Part shown: positions 33,039 to 42,900 of the stretch, piece after piece | Position numbering within the stretch: position 1 is the first letter of the stretch | How the letters are laid out: each line of letters begins with the position of its first letter | Assembly (NCBI GenBank): GCA_050260515.1 | Contig: JBLNCI010000007.1 | Coordinates: forward strand, 106,609 to 170,608 | Length of the DNA stretch: 64,000 nucleotides | Direction: 5' to 3' | Origin: DATJIG01 sp050260515 | GTDB taxonomy: Bacteria > Pseudomonadota > Alphaproteobacteria > SMXQ01 | Translations under genes and position numbers: made by a program | Notes under the pieces: generated by a model | Seen by the model: only the letters and a program-made list of their open reading frames with translations | Databases searched by the model: none | What the model was told of the DNA's origin: nothing

Positions 33039-34568
33039 CTACCGTGTCGACTTGCCGGAAGCGGCGTCGCTCCGGTTCCACCACCCCCCACCGAGCGCCT
33101 GGAACAGGGCCACCGTGTCAGCGTAACGCGCGGCCTGCGCCTGAACGCGACTGATCCGCGCCTGCTGATAGGTGCGGTCCGCGTTGAGGAGGGTCAGATA
33201 GCTGATCGCGCCGCTGTTGAACTGCTCACGCGCAAGCGCGAGGCTGTCCTGTGCCGAGCGCTCGGCCTCCGCCTGCGCCGCAAGCGCGTCGGCGTCGCTC
33301 TGCAACGCCCGGAGCGCGTTCGCAACATCCTGGAACGCGGTCAGAACCGCGCTCTGGTACTGCGCCTCGGCTTGGTCGTACGCGGCAATCGCCGCCTGCT
33401 TCTCGTGCTCGAGGCGTCCGCCCTCGAAGATGGGCTGCAGCAGGCTGCCGCCGAGACTCCAAACGCGGGAAGCCGGTTTGAACAGACTGCCGGGACGGAC
33501 CGCGGTCGTGCCGAAGCTCGCATCGAGCGTAAGCTGCGGCAACTGGTTCGCGGTGGCGACGCCGATCTGCGCGCTGGCCGAATGGAGCAGCGCCTCACGG
33601 GCGCGGATATCGGGGCGCTGGTCGACGAGCCGCGACGGCAGGCTGACCGGGAGTTCCAGCGGCAGCGTGAGATCCGCGAACCGGAAGCTCTGCTCGACCT
33701 CCTCGCTCGGGAAGCGTCCGGCGAGGACCGTAAGCTGGTTGCGTGTCTGTGCGAGCTGCTTGGCGAGACCCGGCAGCGTCGCCCGGGTCTGGGCGACGTT
33801 GGCCTCCTGAGCGAGGACGTCCGCGCGCGACACGGCGCCGAGGTCGAACTGCCGCCGCACCACCTCGAGCTGATCGGTCTGCGCCTTCAAGATGTCCTGC
33901 GTCGCCGCGACCTGCTCCCGGAGCGACGCCTCCTGAATGGCGAGCCCGACCACGTTCGAGGACAACGTCAAATACGCCGCCTCGAGCTGGTACTGCTGGA
34001 ATTCGGCTTGCGCCGCCTGTGCCTCGATCAGGCGCCGCTCGCCGCCAAACACATCGAGGCCGTAAGTGACATCGATCGAAGCGCGGTAGAGGTTGAAGGT
34101 AGTCGAGCCGGGACGGCCTTGCGCCGCTCCCGAAACGCGCTGCCGCGACGCCGCAACATTCGCATCCACAGTCGGGAGCAGGCCGCCCTGTTCGGCGTAA
34201 TAGAGCTCGCGCGCTTGACGGAGGGCCGCCTCGGCCGCGCGCACGTCGGGACTGCCCCCGAGTGCCTCCGTCACCAGCCGGTTGAGAGGTTCGGAGCGGA
34301 ACAGAGTCCACCATTGGTACGGCAGATCGCGTCCGGAAACGAAGGCCTGGGGCTCGCCCGCGACACCCGGAGCGACCATCGTCTTTTCGGGCACGGCATC
34401 TTTGGTGTAGGCGGCGACCTCGGGCGCTTTCGGCCGCGCGAAGTCCGGACCGACGGCACAGCCGGCGACCGACAGCGCCAACACTCCCGCCGCCGACGCG
34501 ACGAGCATCAAGGCGCCGCGGAGCTGCGCGACACCCGCGAACCCGTGCGGGAATTTCGCCTGCCTCGT
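33039..34568 (-). CDS. Outer-membrane efflux lipoprotein, NodT/OprM family
   Basis: About 509 residues. The lipoprotein signal peptide ends in LSVAGC, so Cys is lipidated. The text AVGPDFARPKAP is characteristic of NodT-family channels. Two outer-membrane efflux protein repeats of long alpha-helices follow (for example PSRLVDQRPDIRAREALLHSASAQIGVATANQLP). The start is uncertain: GTG at 34568 has GAGGGG upstream, while another GTG lies at 34589. It is the first gene of the efflux operon, divergent from marR. Two 11-base direct repeats AATGCCGAATG (34596-34606, 34609-34619) lie just upstream. Confidence 0.92.
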   Translation of the reverse strand, partial: TRQAKFPHGFAGVAQLRGALMLVASAAGVLALSVAGCAVGPDFARPKAPEVAAYTKDAVPEKTMVAPGVAGEPQAFVSGRDLPYQWWTLFRSEPLNRLVTEALGGSPDVRAAEAALRQARELYYAEQGGLLPTVDANVAASRQRVSGAAQGRPGSTTFNLYRASIDVTYGLDVFGGERRLIEAQAAQAEFQQYQLEAAYLTLSSNVVGLAIQEASLREQVAATQDILKAQTDQLEVVRRQFDLGAVSRADVLAQEANVAQTRATLPGLAKQLAQTRNQLTVLAGRFPSEEVEQSFRFADLTLPLELPVSLPSRLVDQRPDIRAREALLHSASAQIGVATANQLPQLTLDASFGTTAVRPGSLFKPASRVWSLGGSLLQPIFEGGRLEHEKQAAIAAYDQAEAQYQSAVLTAFQDVANALRALQSDADALAAQAEAERSAQDSLALAREQFNSGAISYLTLLNADRTYQQARISRVQAQAARYADTVALFQALGGGWWNRSDAASGKSTR

Positions 34569-34729
34569 CACGTCGCCCCTCGTCCGCACCGGTCGAATGC
34601 CGAATGGAAATGCCGAATGAAACGCAGAATGGATACGCTGGGTGAAAGAGTCCCCGTTGCGGTCATCGCGCGCTCACGGCGATTTGTCGGGGACTGTCGC
34701 AGGGCGACTTCCGTTGCCCTAGCTAGTGG

Positions 34730-34744
34730 TGTATATCATATACA
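34730..34744. promoter_or_regulatory. MarR-type operator palindrome
   Basis: TGTATAT-C-ATATACA is a perfect 7-1-7 inverted repeat, 24 bases before the marR start and in the marR/efflux intergenic region. MarR proteins bind AT-rich palindromes of this size. It overlaps a TATACA -10-like hexamer (34739-34744), with TTGCCC 19 bases upstream. Autorepression, with control of the efflux operon, is the natural inference. Confidence 0.7.
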
Positions 34745-34768
34745 TCGCTTATCAACAAGGGCGGAGCC

Positions 34769-35317
34769 ATGACGCAGGCGAGCAACGAGTGCGATCGCAA
34801 TCTCGGCTTTCTGATCTGCGATGTAGCGCGCCTCGTGCGCCGCAGCTTCAACAGTCGCGCCAAGAGCACGGGCCTGACCCAGGCGCAGTGGCAAGCGATG
34901 TTCGTGATCTCGCGCAACCCGGGAATCGGCCAGGCGAGTCTGGCCGATGAGCTTGAAATTCATCCGATCACGCTGACGCAGCAGGTCGACCGCATGCAGG
35001 CGTCCGGTTGGGTCGAACGTCGCCGCAATCCCAACGATCGCCGCGCCACCTGCCTGTTCATCACGCAAAAGGGCCGCGCCGTCCTGGACCGGCTGCGCGA
35101 GATTGGTTGCTCTGTGCTGAGCTTCGGCTTCGCCGACATCGATCCCAAGCTCCGCGAGACCATCGTCGATGCACTGAGTCGCGTCCGCACGCGCTTCGTG
35201 TCCGCCGAAGCAGCCAAAACGCCGGTGGCCTCGAAGCGTTCCGGCGCGGTGCGCCCGCGCCGTCCCGCCGGGCGCAAATCGGGGCGCGGAACGACATCGA
35301 AGCGGCGCGTCGCCTGA
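34769..35317 (+). CDS. MarR family transcriptional regulator
   Basis: A 182-residue winged-helix regulator. Residues 1-145 form the MarR fold. DNA-recognition helices lie in QASLADELEIHPITLTQQVDRM, followed by the wing ERRRNPNDRRATCLFITQKG with the conserved DxR motif. The last 35 residues are Lys/Arg/Pro-rich, an unusual basic tail that may add DNA affinity. There is a Cys near the N-terminus (CDR) and another in CDVAR that might sense oxidants, though this is untested. It is divergent from the efflux operon and one base before a chromate-transporter gene. Confidence 0.92.
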   Translation: MTQASNECDRNLGFLICDVARLVRRSFNSRAKSTGLTQAQWQAMFVISRNPGIGQASLADELEIHPITLTQQVDRMQASGWVERRRNPNDRRATCLFITQKGRAVLDRLREIGCSVLSFGFADIDPKLRETIVDALSRVRTRFVSAEAAKTPVASKRSGAVRPRRPAGRKSGRGTTSKRRVA

Positions 35318-35318
35318 C

Positions 35319-35912
35319 GTGGCTCATACCGATCCCGGCACCGAGGCCGTCTCCGACAGGACACCGGCTTCGCTCGGCGCGATCTTCTCGCTGTTCTTCC
35401 AGATCGGCGCGATGAGCTTCGGCGGCGGGCTCATGGCGTGGGCCTATCGCGAAGTCGTTGAGAAGCGCCATTGGCTCACCCCGACCGAAGCCATGAGCGG
35501 CATCGCTCTCGCCCAGGTGCTGCCGGGCGTCAACATCACGAACTTCGCGGTGTATGTCGGCGAGCGCATGCGCGGCTTCGTCGGCGCGACCGCCGCGGTC
35601 ACCGGACTGCTGACCGTCCCCTTCTTCGCCATCATCGCCCTTGCGGCGGTGTATGACCGCATCGCCTCGGTGCCCTGGGCCCACCACTTCATGGACGGCG
35701 TCGCCGTCACCGCGGTCGGTCTCGTCCTCTCGGTAACCGTCAAGTCGGCGCGCGCAACGGTGCGGGGCCTCGCGCCGGTCGCCGTCATGACGGCGATGCT
35801 CGTCACGGTGGGCGTGTTGCGCTGGCCGTTGGTGCCGGCGGTCGCTGCGATCGCCCCGCTCAGCATCGCCATCGCATGGTGGACTCCGCGGCGGGGCCCC
35901 GATGCGCGCTGA
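35319..35912 (+). CDS. Chromate transporter, N-terminal half (short CHR protein)
   Basis: A 197-residue membrane protein of the CHR superfamily. Visible motifs are FFQIGAMSFGGGLMAWAYREVVEKRHWLT and GIALAQVLPGVNITNFAVYVGERMRGFVGA, with about five or six helices. The GTG start lies one base after the marR stop, so expression is probably coupled to marR. Short CHR proteins work in pairs, and the partner follows with an 11-base overlap. Chromate efflux is the family role but not proven for every pair. Confidence 0.88.
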   Translation: MAHTDPGTEAVSDRTPASLGAIFSLFFQIGAMSFGGGLMAWAYREVVEKRHWLTPTEAMSGIALAQVLPGVNITNFAVYVGERMRGFVGATAAVTGLLTVPFFAIIALAAVYDRIASVPWAHHFMDGVAVTAVGLVLSVTVKSARATVRGLAPVAVMTAMLVTVGVLRWPLVPAVAAIAPLSIAIAWWTPRRGPDAR

Positions 35913-36444
35913 TCTGCTCTGGACCCTGTTCATCATTTTCGTACCGATGTCGCTGCTGGCGGTCGGTGGCGGCGCCAGCATCCTCGCGCCCATCCACCAC
36001 CAGATCGTGGAACTGCATGGCTGGCTGACGCAGCGCGAATTCATCGACGTGTTCGCGATTTCCCGGGCTGCGCCGGGGCCAGGGTCGATCATGGTCACGT
36101 TGATCGGGTGGAAGGTCGCCGGCTGGCCGGGCGCGATCGCGGCAAGTCTCGGCATCTTCGTTCCGTCATCGCTGCTCTGCTACGGCATCGCGAAGGCGTG
36201 GAATCGCGCTCGCGGCAGCCGGCTGCACGCAGCCCTCGAGCGAGGCCTCGTGCCCGTCGCCGCGGGACTGATGATGGCCGGCGCGCTCGCGATCCTGCGG
36301 GCCTCGGACGCCGGCCCGCTCGGATGGGCTGTGGCAGCCGCATCGACGGCGTTGCTGGTCTGGCGGAGCCTCCATCCGCTGTGGGTACTGTTCGCCGGCG
36401 GAGTCCTCTATACGGCAGTCGCGCTCGCCACCGGCATGAGCTAG
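35902..36444 (+). CDS. Chromate transporter, C-terminal half (short CHR protein)
   Basis: A 180-residue partner of the preceding gene. Motifs are FVPMSLLAVGGGASILAPIHHQIVELHGWLTQREFIDVFAISRAAPGPGSIMVTLIGW in sequence, with the conserved PGP. Five or so transmembrane helices are predicted. It overlaps the first half by 11 bases. Together the two polypeptides reproduce the bidomain ChrA layout. Control through MarR would link anion efflux to the same regulator as the RND pump. Confidence 0.88.
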   Translation: MRADLLWTLFIIFVPMSLLAVGGGASILAPIHHQIVELHGWLTQREFIDVFAISRAAPGPGSIMVTLIGWKVAGWPGAIAASLGIFVPSSLLCYGIAKAWNRARGSRLHAALERGLVPVAAGLMMAGALAILRASDAGPLGWAVAAASTALLVWRSLHPLWVLFAGGVLYTAVALATGMS

Positions 36445-36457
36445 CCGCGGCCGACGG

Positions 36458-37324
36458 TCATCCGTCGCGCAGATAGGTCCCAAAGAACTCGAGAATCCGC
36501 CGCCGGTAGTCCCTGGCAGCGAAGCGCTCGAAGTCGACGTGCGCCGCGCCGGGAATCTCCCAGATCTGCTTCGGGTCCCGCGCCCGGGCGAAAAGCTCAC
36601 GCGCCTCGGCGATCGGCGTCCGGGTGTCGCGCTCCCCCGCGATCACGAACACCGGCACGCCAATGTCGGCGATCCGGTCGATCGGCCGCACGTCGGCGTC
36701 GTCGATACCCAGGGCAGGCCCGGTGACCGCGAGAAAGGCCGTCGTCACCGGCTCCGCGGCCGGACCGACGTACGCGGCGACGCGATTGGCGACCGCGCGG
36801 TGGAGATCGGGGAACACGGACTCGAGCACCAGCGCGTCGGCGGCAAGGCCATCGGGAGCGAGCAGGGCCGCCGCTCCGCCCAACGACACGCCGATCACGC
36901 CGATACGCTCGCGCGGAAGAGTCGCCCGCATCCACCTCACCGCGGATTCGGCATCGAGAGCTTCGAGCTTGCCGAAGGTGATGTGGTGCCCCGGGCTTTC
37001 GCCATGACCCTGGAAATCGAAAGCGAGCACCGCGTAACCCGCGTCGTAGAGAAAACGCATCCGGCGCAGCATGCTGCGCCGGGTCGAGGTCCATCCGGGC
37101 ATCAGCACGACGGCGCCGGCGCCAGGGTTCCCAACGAGATACCAACCGGCGAGGATCGTTCCCGAGCGAGACGGGATCGCGACATCCTGCACCGCGAGGT
37201 CATCGGGCGAAGCGACGGGATGGTTGGCGGCAGCCGACAGGTACAGCCCAGCGCCCATCAACGCACCGGCCGATGCGAGCGCAAGCACCACCAATACGAC
37301 GGCGAGGCGGCGGATCGCAGCCAT
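36458..37324 (-). CDS. Membrane-anchored alpha/beta hydrolase
   Basis: A 288-residue protein. The N-terminal hydrophobic segment (residues 7-30) could be a signal anchor. The alpha/beta hydrolase core has the oxyanion region VVLMPGWTSTRRSM, the nucleophile elbow GVSLGG, the Asp-bearing loop IAGERDTRTP and the His in AAHVDFER. It resembles the BEM46/YqkD-type esterase or peptidase group. There is no clear operon partner. The substrate is unknown. Confidence 0.85.
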   Translation of the reverse strand: MAAIRRLAVVLVVLALASAGALMGAGLYLSAAANHPVASPDDLAVQDVAIPSRSGTILAGWYLVGNPGAGAVVLMPGWTSTRRSMLRRMRFLYDAGYAVLAFDFQGHGESPGHHITFGKLEALDAESAVRWMRATLPRERIGVIGVSLGGAAALLAPDGLAADALVLESVFPDLHRAVANRVAAYVGPAAEPVTTAFLAVTGPALGIDDADVRPIDRIADIGVPVFVIAGERDTRTPIAEARELFARARDPKQIWEIPGAAHVDFERFAARDYRRRILEFFGTYLRDG

Positions 37325-37349
37325 GTCTCCTCCGATATCGGAAGCGACG

Positions 37350-39872
37350 TTAGCGTGCCAGCCGGAGCGGAAGTTTGACCTTTATCAATTCCAGGACGGC
37401 GAGCAGCGCGAGCCCTGCTCCGACGCACAGCGCAAGATCATCCGCGTGGAGCGGCCCCAGCCGGAAAAGGTCCCGTAACGGCGACCACGCGATCACCGCC
37501 GCGATGAGCAGTGATGTGAGCGCAAGGCTCCACCACAGTATCGGGTTGCGGCGCGTGATGGCCGTGAGCAGCGAGGCCGAGAACGAGCGGTTCGCGAAGA
37601 TCAGGGCGACGTTGGCGATTACGAGGGCGACGAAGGCGAGGGCGCGGATTTCGCCCTCCGGCATGCTTTCGCGGACCGCGAAGAGGAACACGCCCGCGGC
37701 GGCAGTGAGCGCGAGAGCGCCCTGGAGCAGACTCCAGCCGATCAGCGCCGGCGACAACAGCGGCTCGCCGGGCGAGCGCGGCGGACGTCCCATGACATTC
37801 TTCTCCTCCGGCTCCGCCTCCAGCACGATCGAGCACACCGGATCGATGACCATTTCGAGGAGCGCTATCAGCATCGGTGTCAGCACCAGCGGCAGGCCCG
37901 TCGCGAGCGGCAGCAGCGCGATCCCGGCGATCGGTACGTGCACGGCGAGGATGTAGCCCATCGCCTTCTTGAGATTGTCGTAAATGCGACGCCCGAGCCG
38001 GATCGTCGCGACGATGGACCCGAAGTCGTCGTCGAGCAGCACGATGGACGCGGCCTCACGAGCGACGTCGGTGCCGCGCCCGCCCATGGCGATCCCGATG
38101 TCGGCGGCCTTGAGCGACGGCGCGTCGTTGACGCCGTCTCCGGTCATCGCGACAACCTCGCCGTCCGCCTTGAGGGCGTTGACGATCCGCAGCTTCTGTT
38201 CCGGCAGGATACGGGCGAACACGGTGGTGCTGCGCACGCGCGTTGCGAGCTCCGCATCATCGAGACGCGCAAGCTCGTCGCCAGTGATGGCATCGCCGCG
38301 GGGGAGCCCGGCTAACGCTGCGATGGCCCGCGCCGTCGCGGGGTGGTCACCCGTGATCATGATGACGCGGATGCCAGCGCTCCGGCATTCCTCGATCGCC
38401 GCGGGAACCGTGGGCCGTAGCGGATCGGCGAAGCCCACGAGTCCTGCGAACGCGAAGGTAAAGCCGCGAGGGCTGCCCGGCAGCTCGCCTATTGGCGAAA
38501 CCGCGCGCGCCACCGCGAGAACGCGCATCCCGCTCGCCGCCATGGCCTCGACCCGGTCGTGAATCGCGGCCTTCGCCGCGGCATCGAGGCCGCACAGTTC
38601 GGCTATCGCTTCGGGAGCGCCCTTGGCGGCGATGAGCCAGCGCGCGTCGACGTTGCGCCAGACATTCGTCACCGCCAGGAGATCGGGGCCAAGCGGATAC
38701 GTATGGACCAGCGCATCCGTGTCCAGGGCGGCCACACCGATCCGCTGCGCGAGTTCGTGACAGGCCCGATCCATCGGATCGAACGGCTGCGGCGCACTGG
38801 CGAGGAACGTCACCTCGACCATGGGGCGGAACGGCTCCGGGGGAGGAGCGTCGCCCACCGCCTCCCACCGCGCGCCGTCGGTTTCGAGCCGCACGATCGC
38901 CATCCGGTTCAGCGTCAGCGTCCCCGTCTTGTCGGTACACAGCACCGTCGCGGCGCCGAGCACCTCGATCGCCGCCGCCTTGCGCGTGAGCACGTTGGCC
39001 CGCGAGATCCGCCACGCGCCCATCACCATGAAGACGGTCAGGACGAGCGGGATCTCCTCGGGCAGCATCGACATGCCGAGGGCGATGCCGCCGAGCAGCG
39101 CGTCGATCCAGGACCCGCGCAGGATTCCGTACAGGATGACCGCGGCGACGCTGAGCAGCGCGCCCACCATGGCGAAGATGCCGACCAGCCGGCGCGTCTG
39201 CGCCTGAAGCCGCGGCTGCGCGGCCTCGATTCCGCCGAGCGCCGCGCCGATGCGGCCGAGCTCGCTGCGCGGGCCCGTCGCGGTGACCACGGCTGTGCCG
39301 CTTCCCGCCACCACCAGCGTCCCCGAGTAGACGAACGGAAGATCGTCCCCGCCCGGACGCGGCGCTGTGGCGGAATCATCCGAACGCGCGCTTTTGCGCA
39401 CCGAGACGGATTCACCGGTGAGCAGCGACTCGTCAACCAGCAGATTACGGACGGCGATCAGACGTCCGTCCGCCGGTATGCGATCGCCCTCCGCCAGGTG
39501 CACGACATCGCCGCGCACGACATCGCGCCCCGCGATTCGGCGCTCGCGGCCGTCGCGGACGACGAGCGCGCGCGGGCTGCTGAGGTCGCGCAAGGCTTCC
39601 AGGACGCGCTCGCTCCGGGTCTCCTGCACCGCGGCGATCGACACCGAGAGAGTCGCGAACCCGAGGAGGACCAGCGCCTCCTCGAGATCGCCGAGGACGA
39701 GGTAGAGCGCGCCGGCGGCGAGCAACAGCCCGAACATCGGCTCGCGCACGACGTCGAGCACGATGCGCAGGACGTTGCGACGCGCTGCGGCGGGGATCTC
39801 GTTCGGGCCTTCGCTCCTGAGCCGCGCCGCGGCCTCGGCTTCAGTCAGCCCGTGAATGTCTTCGGTCGGCAT
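37350..39872 (-). CDS. P-type cation-transporting ATPase, PEEIP subgroup
   Basis: An 840-residue ion pump. Phosphorylation motif DKTGTLT has Asp314. The actuator TGES is at 152-155. Other marks are TGDHPATARAIA, the hinge MTGDGVNDAPSLKAADIGIAMG and a cation-ATPase C-terminal domain with four helices. The TM4 ion-site motif is PEEIP (271-275) rather than PEGLP (Ca) or PEGL in other P2 pumps. TM6 reads LLEMVIDPVCSIVLEAEPEE. This marks a distinct bacterial subgroup whose ion is not established. The start is 15 to 80 bases from the divergent putA start. Confidence 0.93.
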   Translation of the reverse strand: MPTEDIHGLTEAEAAARLRSEGPNEIPAAARRNVLRIVLDVVREPMFGLLLAAGALYLVLGDLEEALVLLGFATLSVSIAAVQETRSERVLEALRDLSSPRALVVRDGRERRIAGRDVVRGDVVHLAEGDRIPADGRLIAVRNLLVDESLLTGESVSVRKSARSDDSATAPRPGGDDLPFVYSGTLVVAGSGTAVVTATGPRSELGRIGAALGGIEAAQPRLQAQTRRLVGIFAMVGALLSVAAVILYGILRGSWIDALLGGIALGMSMLPEEIPLVLTVFMVMGAWRISRANVLTRKAAAIEVLGAATVLCTDKTGTLTLNRMAIVRLETDGARWEAVGDAPPPEPFRPMVEVTFLASAPQPFDPMDRACHELAQRIGVAALDTDALVHTYPLGPDLLAVTNVWRNVDARWLIAAKGAPEAIAELCGLDAAAKAAIHDRVEAMAASGMRVLAVARAVSPIGELPGSPRGFTFAFAGLVGFADPLRPTVPAAIEECRSAGIRVIMITGDHPATARAIAALAGLPRGDAITGDELARLDDAELATRVRSTTVFARILPEQKLRIVNALKADGEVVAMTGDGVNDAPSLKAADIGIAMGGRGTDVAREAASIVLLDDDFGSIVATIRLGRRIYDNLKKAMGYILAVHVPIAGIALLPLATGLPLVLTPMLIALLEMVIDPVCSIVLEAEPEEKNVMGRPPRSPGEPLLSPALIGWSLLQGALALTAAAGVFLFAVRESMPEGEIRALAFVALVIANVALIFANRSFSASLLTAITRRNPILWWSLALTSLLIAAVIAWSPLRDLFRLGPLHADDLALCVGAGLALLAVLELIKVKLPLRLAR

Positions 39873-39952
39873 CGACGCTGGGTATCATGGTGTCGTCGGA
39901 TCATCCCTTTGCCACCCGGCAAACGCCAGCAGAATGGATTATCCTGATAGCG

Positions 39953-42900
39953 ATGCTGGATCGCGGCCTGGCACAGACCCTGGCGGACCGGCGCGCGGCG
40001 ATCGCGGGGCTCACCCGTGGCGACGAGCGCGGGGTGATCGCGTCGCTTCTGCCCGCGGCGAAGGCCACCGCCGCGCAGCGACTCCGCATCGCCTCGCGCG
40101 CCGAAACGCTGGTCGGCCGCATCCGCGATCATGCGGCGCGCGGCGTCGGCGTCGAGCAATTCCTGCAGGAATACAGGTTGTCGACCCCCGAAGGCATAAC
40201 GCTGCTCGGGCTCGCCGAGGCCTTTCTGCGCATTCCCGACGCGACCACCGCGGATGCCTTGATCCGCGACAAGCTCGCGGCGGGGGATTGGCAGGCGCAC
40301 CGCGGCAGGTCGGCTTCGCCCCTCGTCAACGCGTCGACCATGGCGCTTGCGCTCACCCAGCATCTGATCGGCGAAGGCGAAGGCAGCGGTGTCGTCGCGC
40401 GCCTGATGGCGGCGGGCGGCGAACCGCTGCTCCGGGCCGCGGTGGCGACGGCAATGCGGGTGATGGGCGGCCAGTTCGTCCTCGGCCGTACCATCGAGGA
40501 AGCGTTGGTGAATGCCCGCGATGCCGAGCAGCACGGATTCCGGCACTCCTTCGACATGCTCGGCGAGGGGGCACGCACCGCCGCCGATGGCGACCGCTAC
40601 TTCGACGGCTATCAACATGCGATCGCGGCGATCGGTGCCGGCGCCCCCGCCTCCGCCGTCATTCACGACCGGCCGAACATCTCGGTGAAACTGTCGGCCC
40701 TGCACCCGCGCTACGAGCCGGCCAAGTCGGCGACCGTCCGCGGCGAGCTGATCGAGCGCCTGCGCGCGCTTTGCGCCGCAGCCCGCGACGCCGGCATTGG
40801 ACTCACCGTCGATGCCGAGGAGGCCGACCGTTTGGAGCTATCCCTCGAGATCCTCGAGGCGGTTGCGGCAGAGCCCGGCCTCGTGGACTGGGATGGGCTC
40901 GGTCTTGCCCTGCAGGCATACCAGAAGCGCGCCCGTGCCGTGATCGACTGGGCCGAGGCGGTGGGCGCGGCAACGCGACGTCGGCTCATGGTCCGACTCG
41001 TGAAAGGCGCCTATTGGGACGCGGAGATCAAGCGCGCTCAGGAGCGTGGCCTCGACGGATATCCGGTATTCACCCGCAAGGCGGCGACCGACGTGTCGTA
41101 CCTCGCCTGCGCGCACGCCCTGCTCGAGTCGAGGCACCTATACCCGGCATTCGCCACCCACAACGCCCTTACGGTCGCGACGCTCATCGAGTGGATCGGC
41201 CAGCGCCGCGACAACGAATTTCAGCGCCTGCACGGCATGGGCGAAGGGCTGTACGAGAAGCTCATCCCCAACGAGGGCATTGCCTGCCGCATCTACGCGC
41301 CGGTCGGGGTGCACCGTGACCTCCTCGCTTACCTTGTCCGGCGGCTGCTCGAGAATGGCGCGAACAGCTCTTTCGTCCATCGTGTCGCGGATCCCACGGT
41401 GCCGATCGCGGGGCTGATCGCCGATCCGGCGGAAGCGATGGAGCGCGTCAGGTGCGAACCGCACCCGCGCATTCCGTTACCACGCGATCTGTACGGACCG
41501 GCGCGTCCGAACTCCCGCGGCGTCGACCTCGCGGACAGCGCCACGCGCGCCGAGCTGCTCGAAGGCCTGGCGGCGGCTTGGCGCGACACCTACGCCGCCG
41601 CGCCGCTGATCGAGGGACGAGAGGTCGAGCGCGGCGAGGCGCGACCGGTGGTCGATCCCGCCGACCGCCGGCGAACCGTCGGACACGTGACCGAGGCGAG
41701 CCCGGCCCTCGTTACCGCCGCCGTCGAATCCGCCGCACGCGCCGCCGACTCCTGGAGCGGTCGCCCGGTCGACGAACGAGCGTCCGCGCTCGACCGCATG
41801 GCCGGACTGCTCGATGCGGACCGCATGGCGTTGATGGCGCTGATCGTGCGTGAGGCAGGTAAGACGATCCCCGACGCCATTTCCGAGGTCCGCGAAGCGA
41901 TCGACTACTGCCGCTACTACGCAGCCGAGGCACGGCGGCGGTTCGGCCTCGAGCCGCTGCCCGGGCCCACCGGCGAGTCGAACCAGTTGCTGCTCGCCGG
42001 GCGCGGGGTCTTCGGCTGCATAAGTCCTTGGAACTTCCCGTTGGCGATCTTCCTCGGCCAGATCGCCGCCGCACTGGTGGCAGGCAATGCGGTCGTTGCC
42101 AAGCCCGCGCCGCAGACCCCGCTGATCGCCGCCCGCATCGTGCGGCTGCTGCACCGGGCCGGAATCCCGCCCGACGCACTCCACCTCGTGCCGGGCGGAG
42201 CCGACGCAGGCGAAGCCCTGGTGGCGGACCGACGGCTCCGTGGAGTCGTCTTCACGGGCTCGACCGCGGCCGCTCGCGCGATCGCGCGCACGCTTGCCGC
42301 AAAGGACGGTCCGATCGCACCCTTGATCGCGGAGACCGGCGGCATCAATGCGATGATCGTCGACAGCTCGGCGCTCCCGGAGCGGGTTGTCGACGACGTG
42401 CTGACGTCGGCGTTCCAGAGCGCCGGGCAGCGCTGCTCGGCGCTGCGCATCCTGTACCTTCAGGAGGACACCGCCGATGCGGTGCTGGACATGTTGCGGG
42501 GAGCGATGGACGAGTTGGTGGTCGGCGATCCCGGGCGCCTCGAATCCGACGTAGGCCCCGTGATCGATGGCAACGCTCGCCAGCGGCTGCAGCAATGGCT
42601 GAGTTCGGGCACCGGAACGATTCTGCATTCCCGCCGGTTGCCTCCTGAGTGCGAACACGGCTGGTTCGTGGCGCCTCACCTCATCGGACTGGATCGGCCG
42701 GAGCGGCTGCAACAGGAGGTGTTCGGCCCGATCCTGCACGTGGTGCGGTGGCAAGCGGATCGGCTGGATCATGTGATCGATACGATCAACGCCACCGGCT
42801 ACGGTCTGACGCTCGGCCTCCATACCCGCATCGGCCATACCATCGAGCGCGTCCGTGCCCGAGCCCGGGTCGGCAACCTCTACGTGAACCGGTCAATGAT

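Noticed and set aside
30840..34772. Very long open frame on the plus strand opposite the RND efflux genes
   Set aside because: It is the low-stop antisense frame of G+C-rich coding DNA. Its translation is His/Arg/Asp-rich without domains, and the minus strand encodes clear RND, adaptor and channel proteins.
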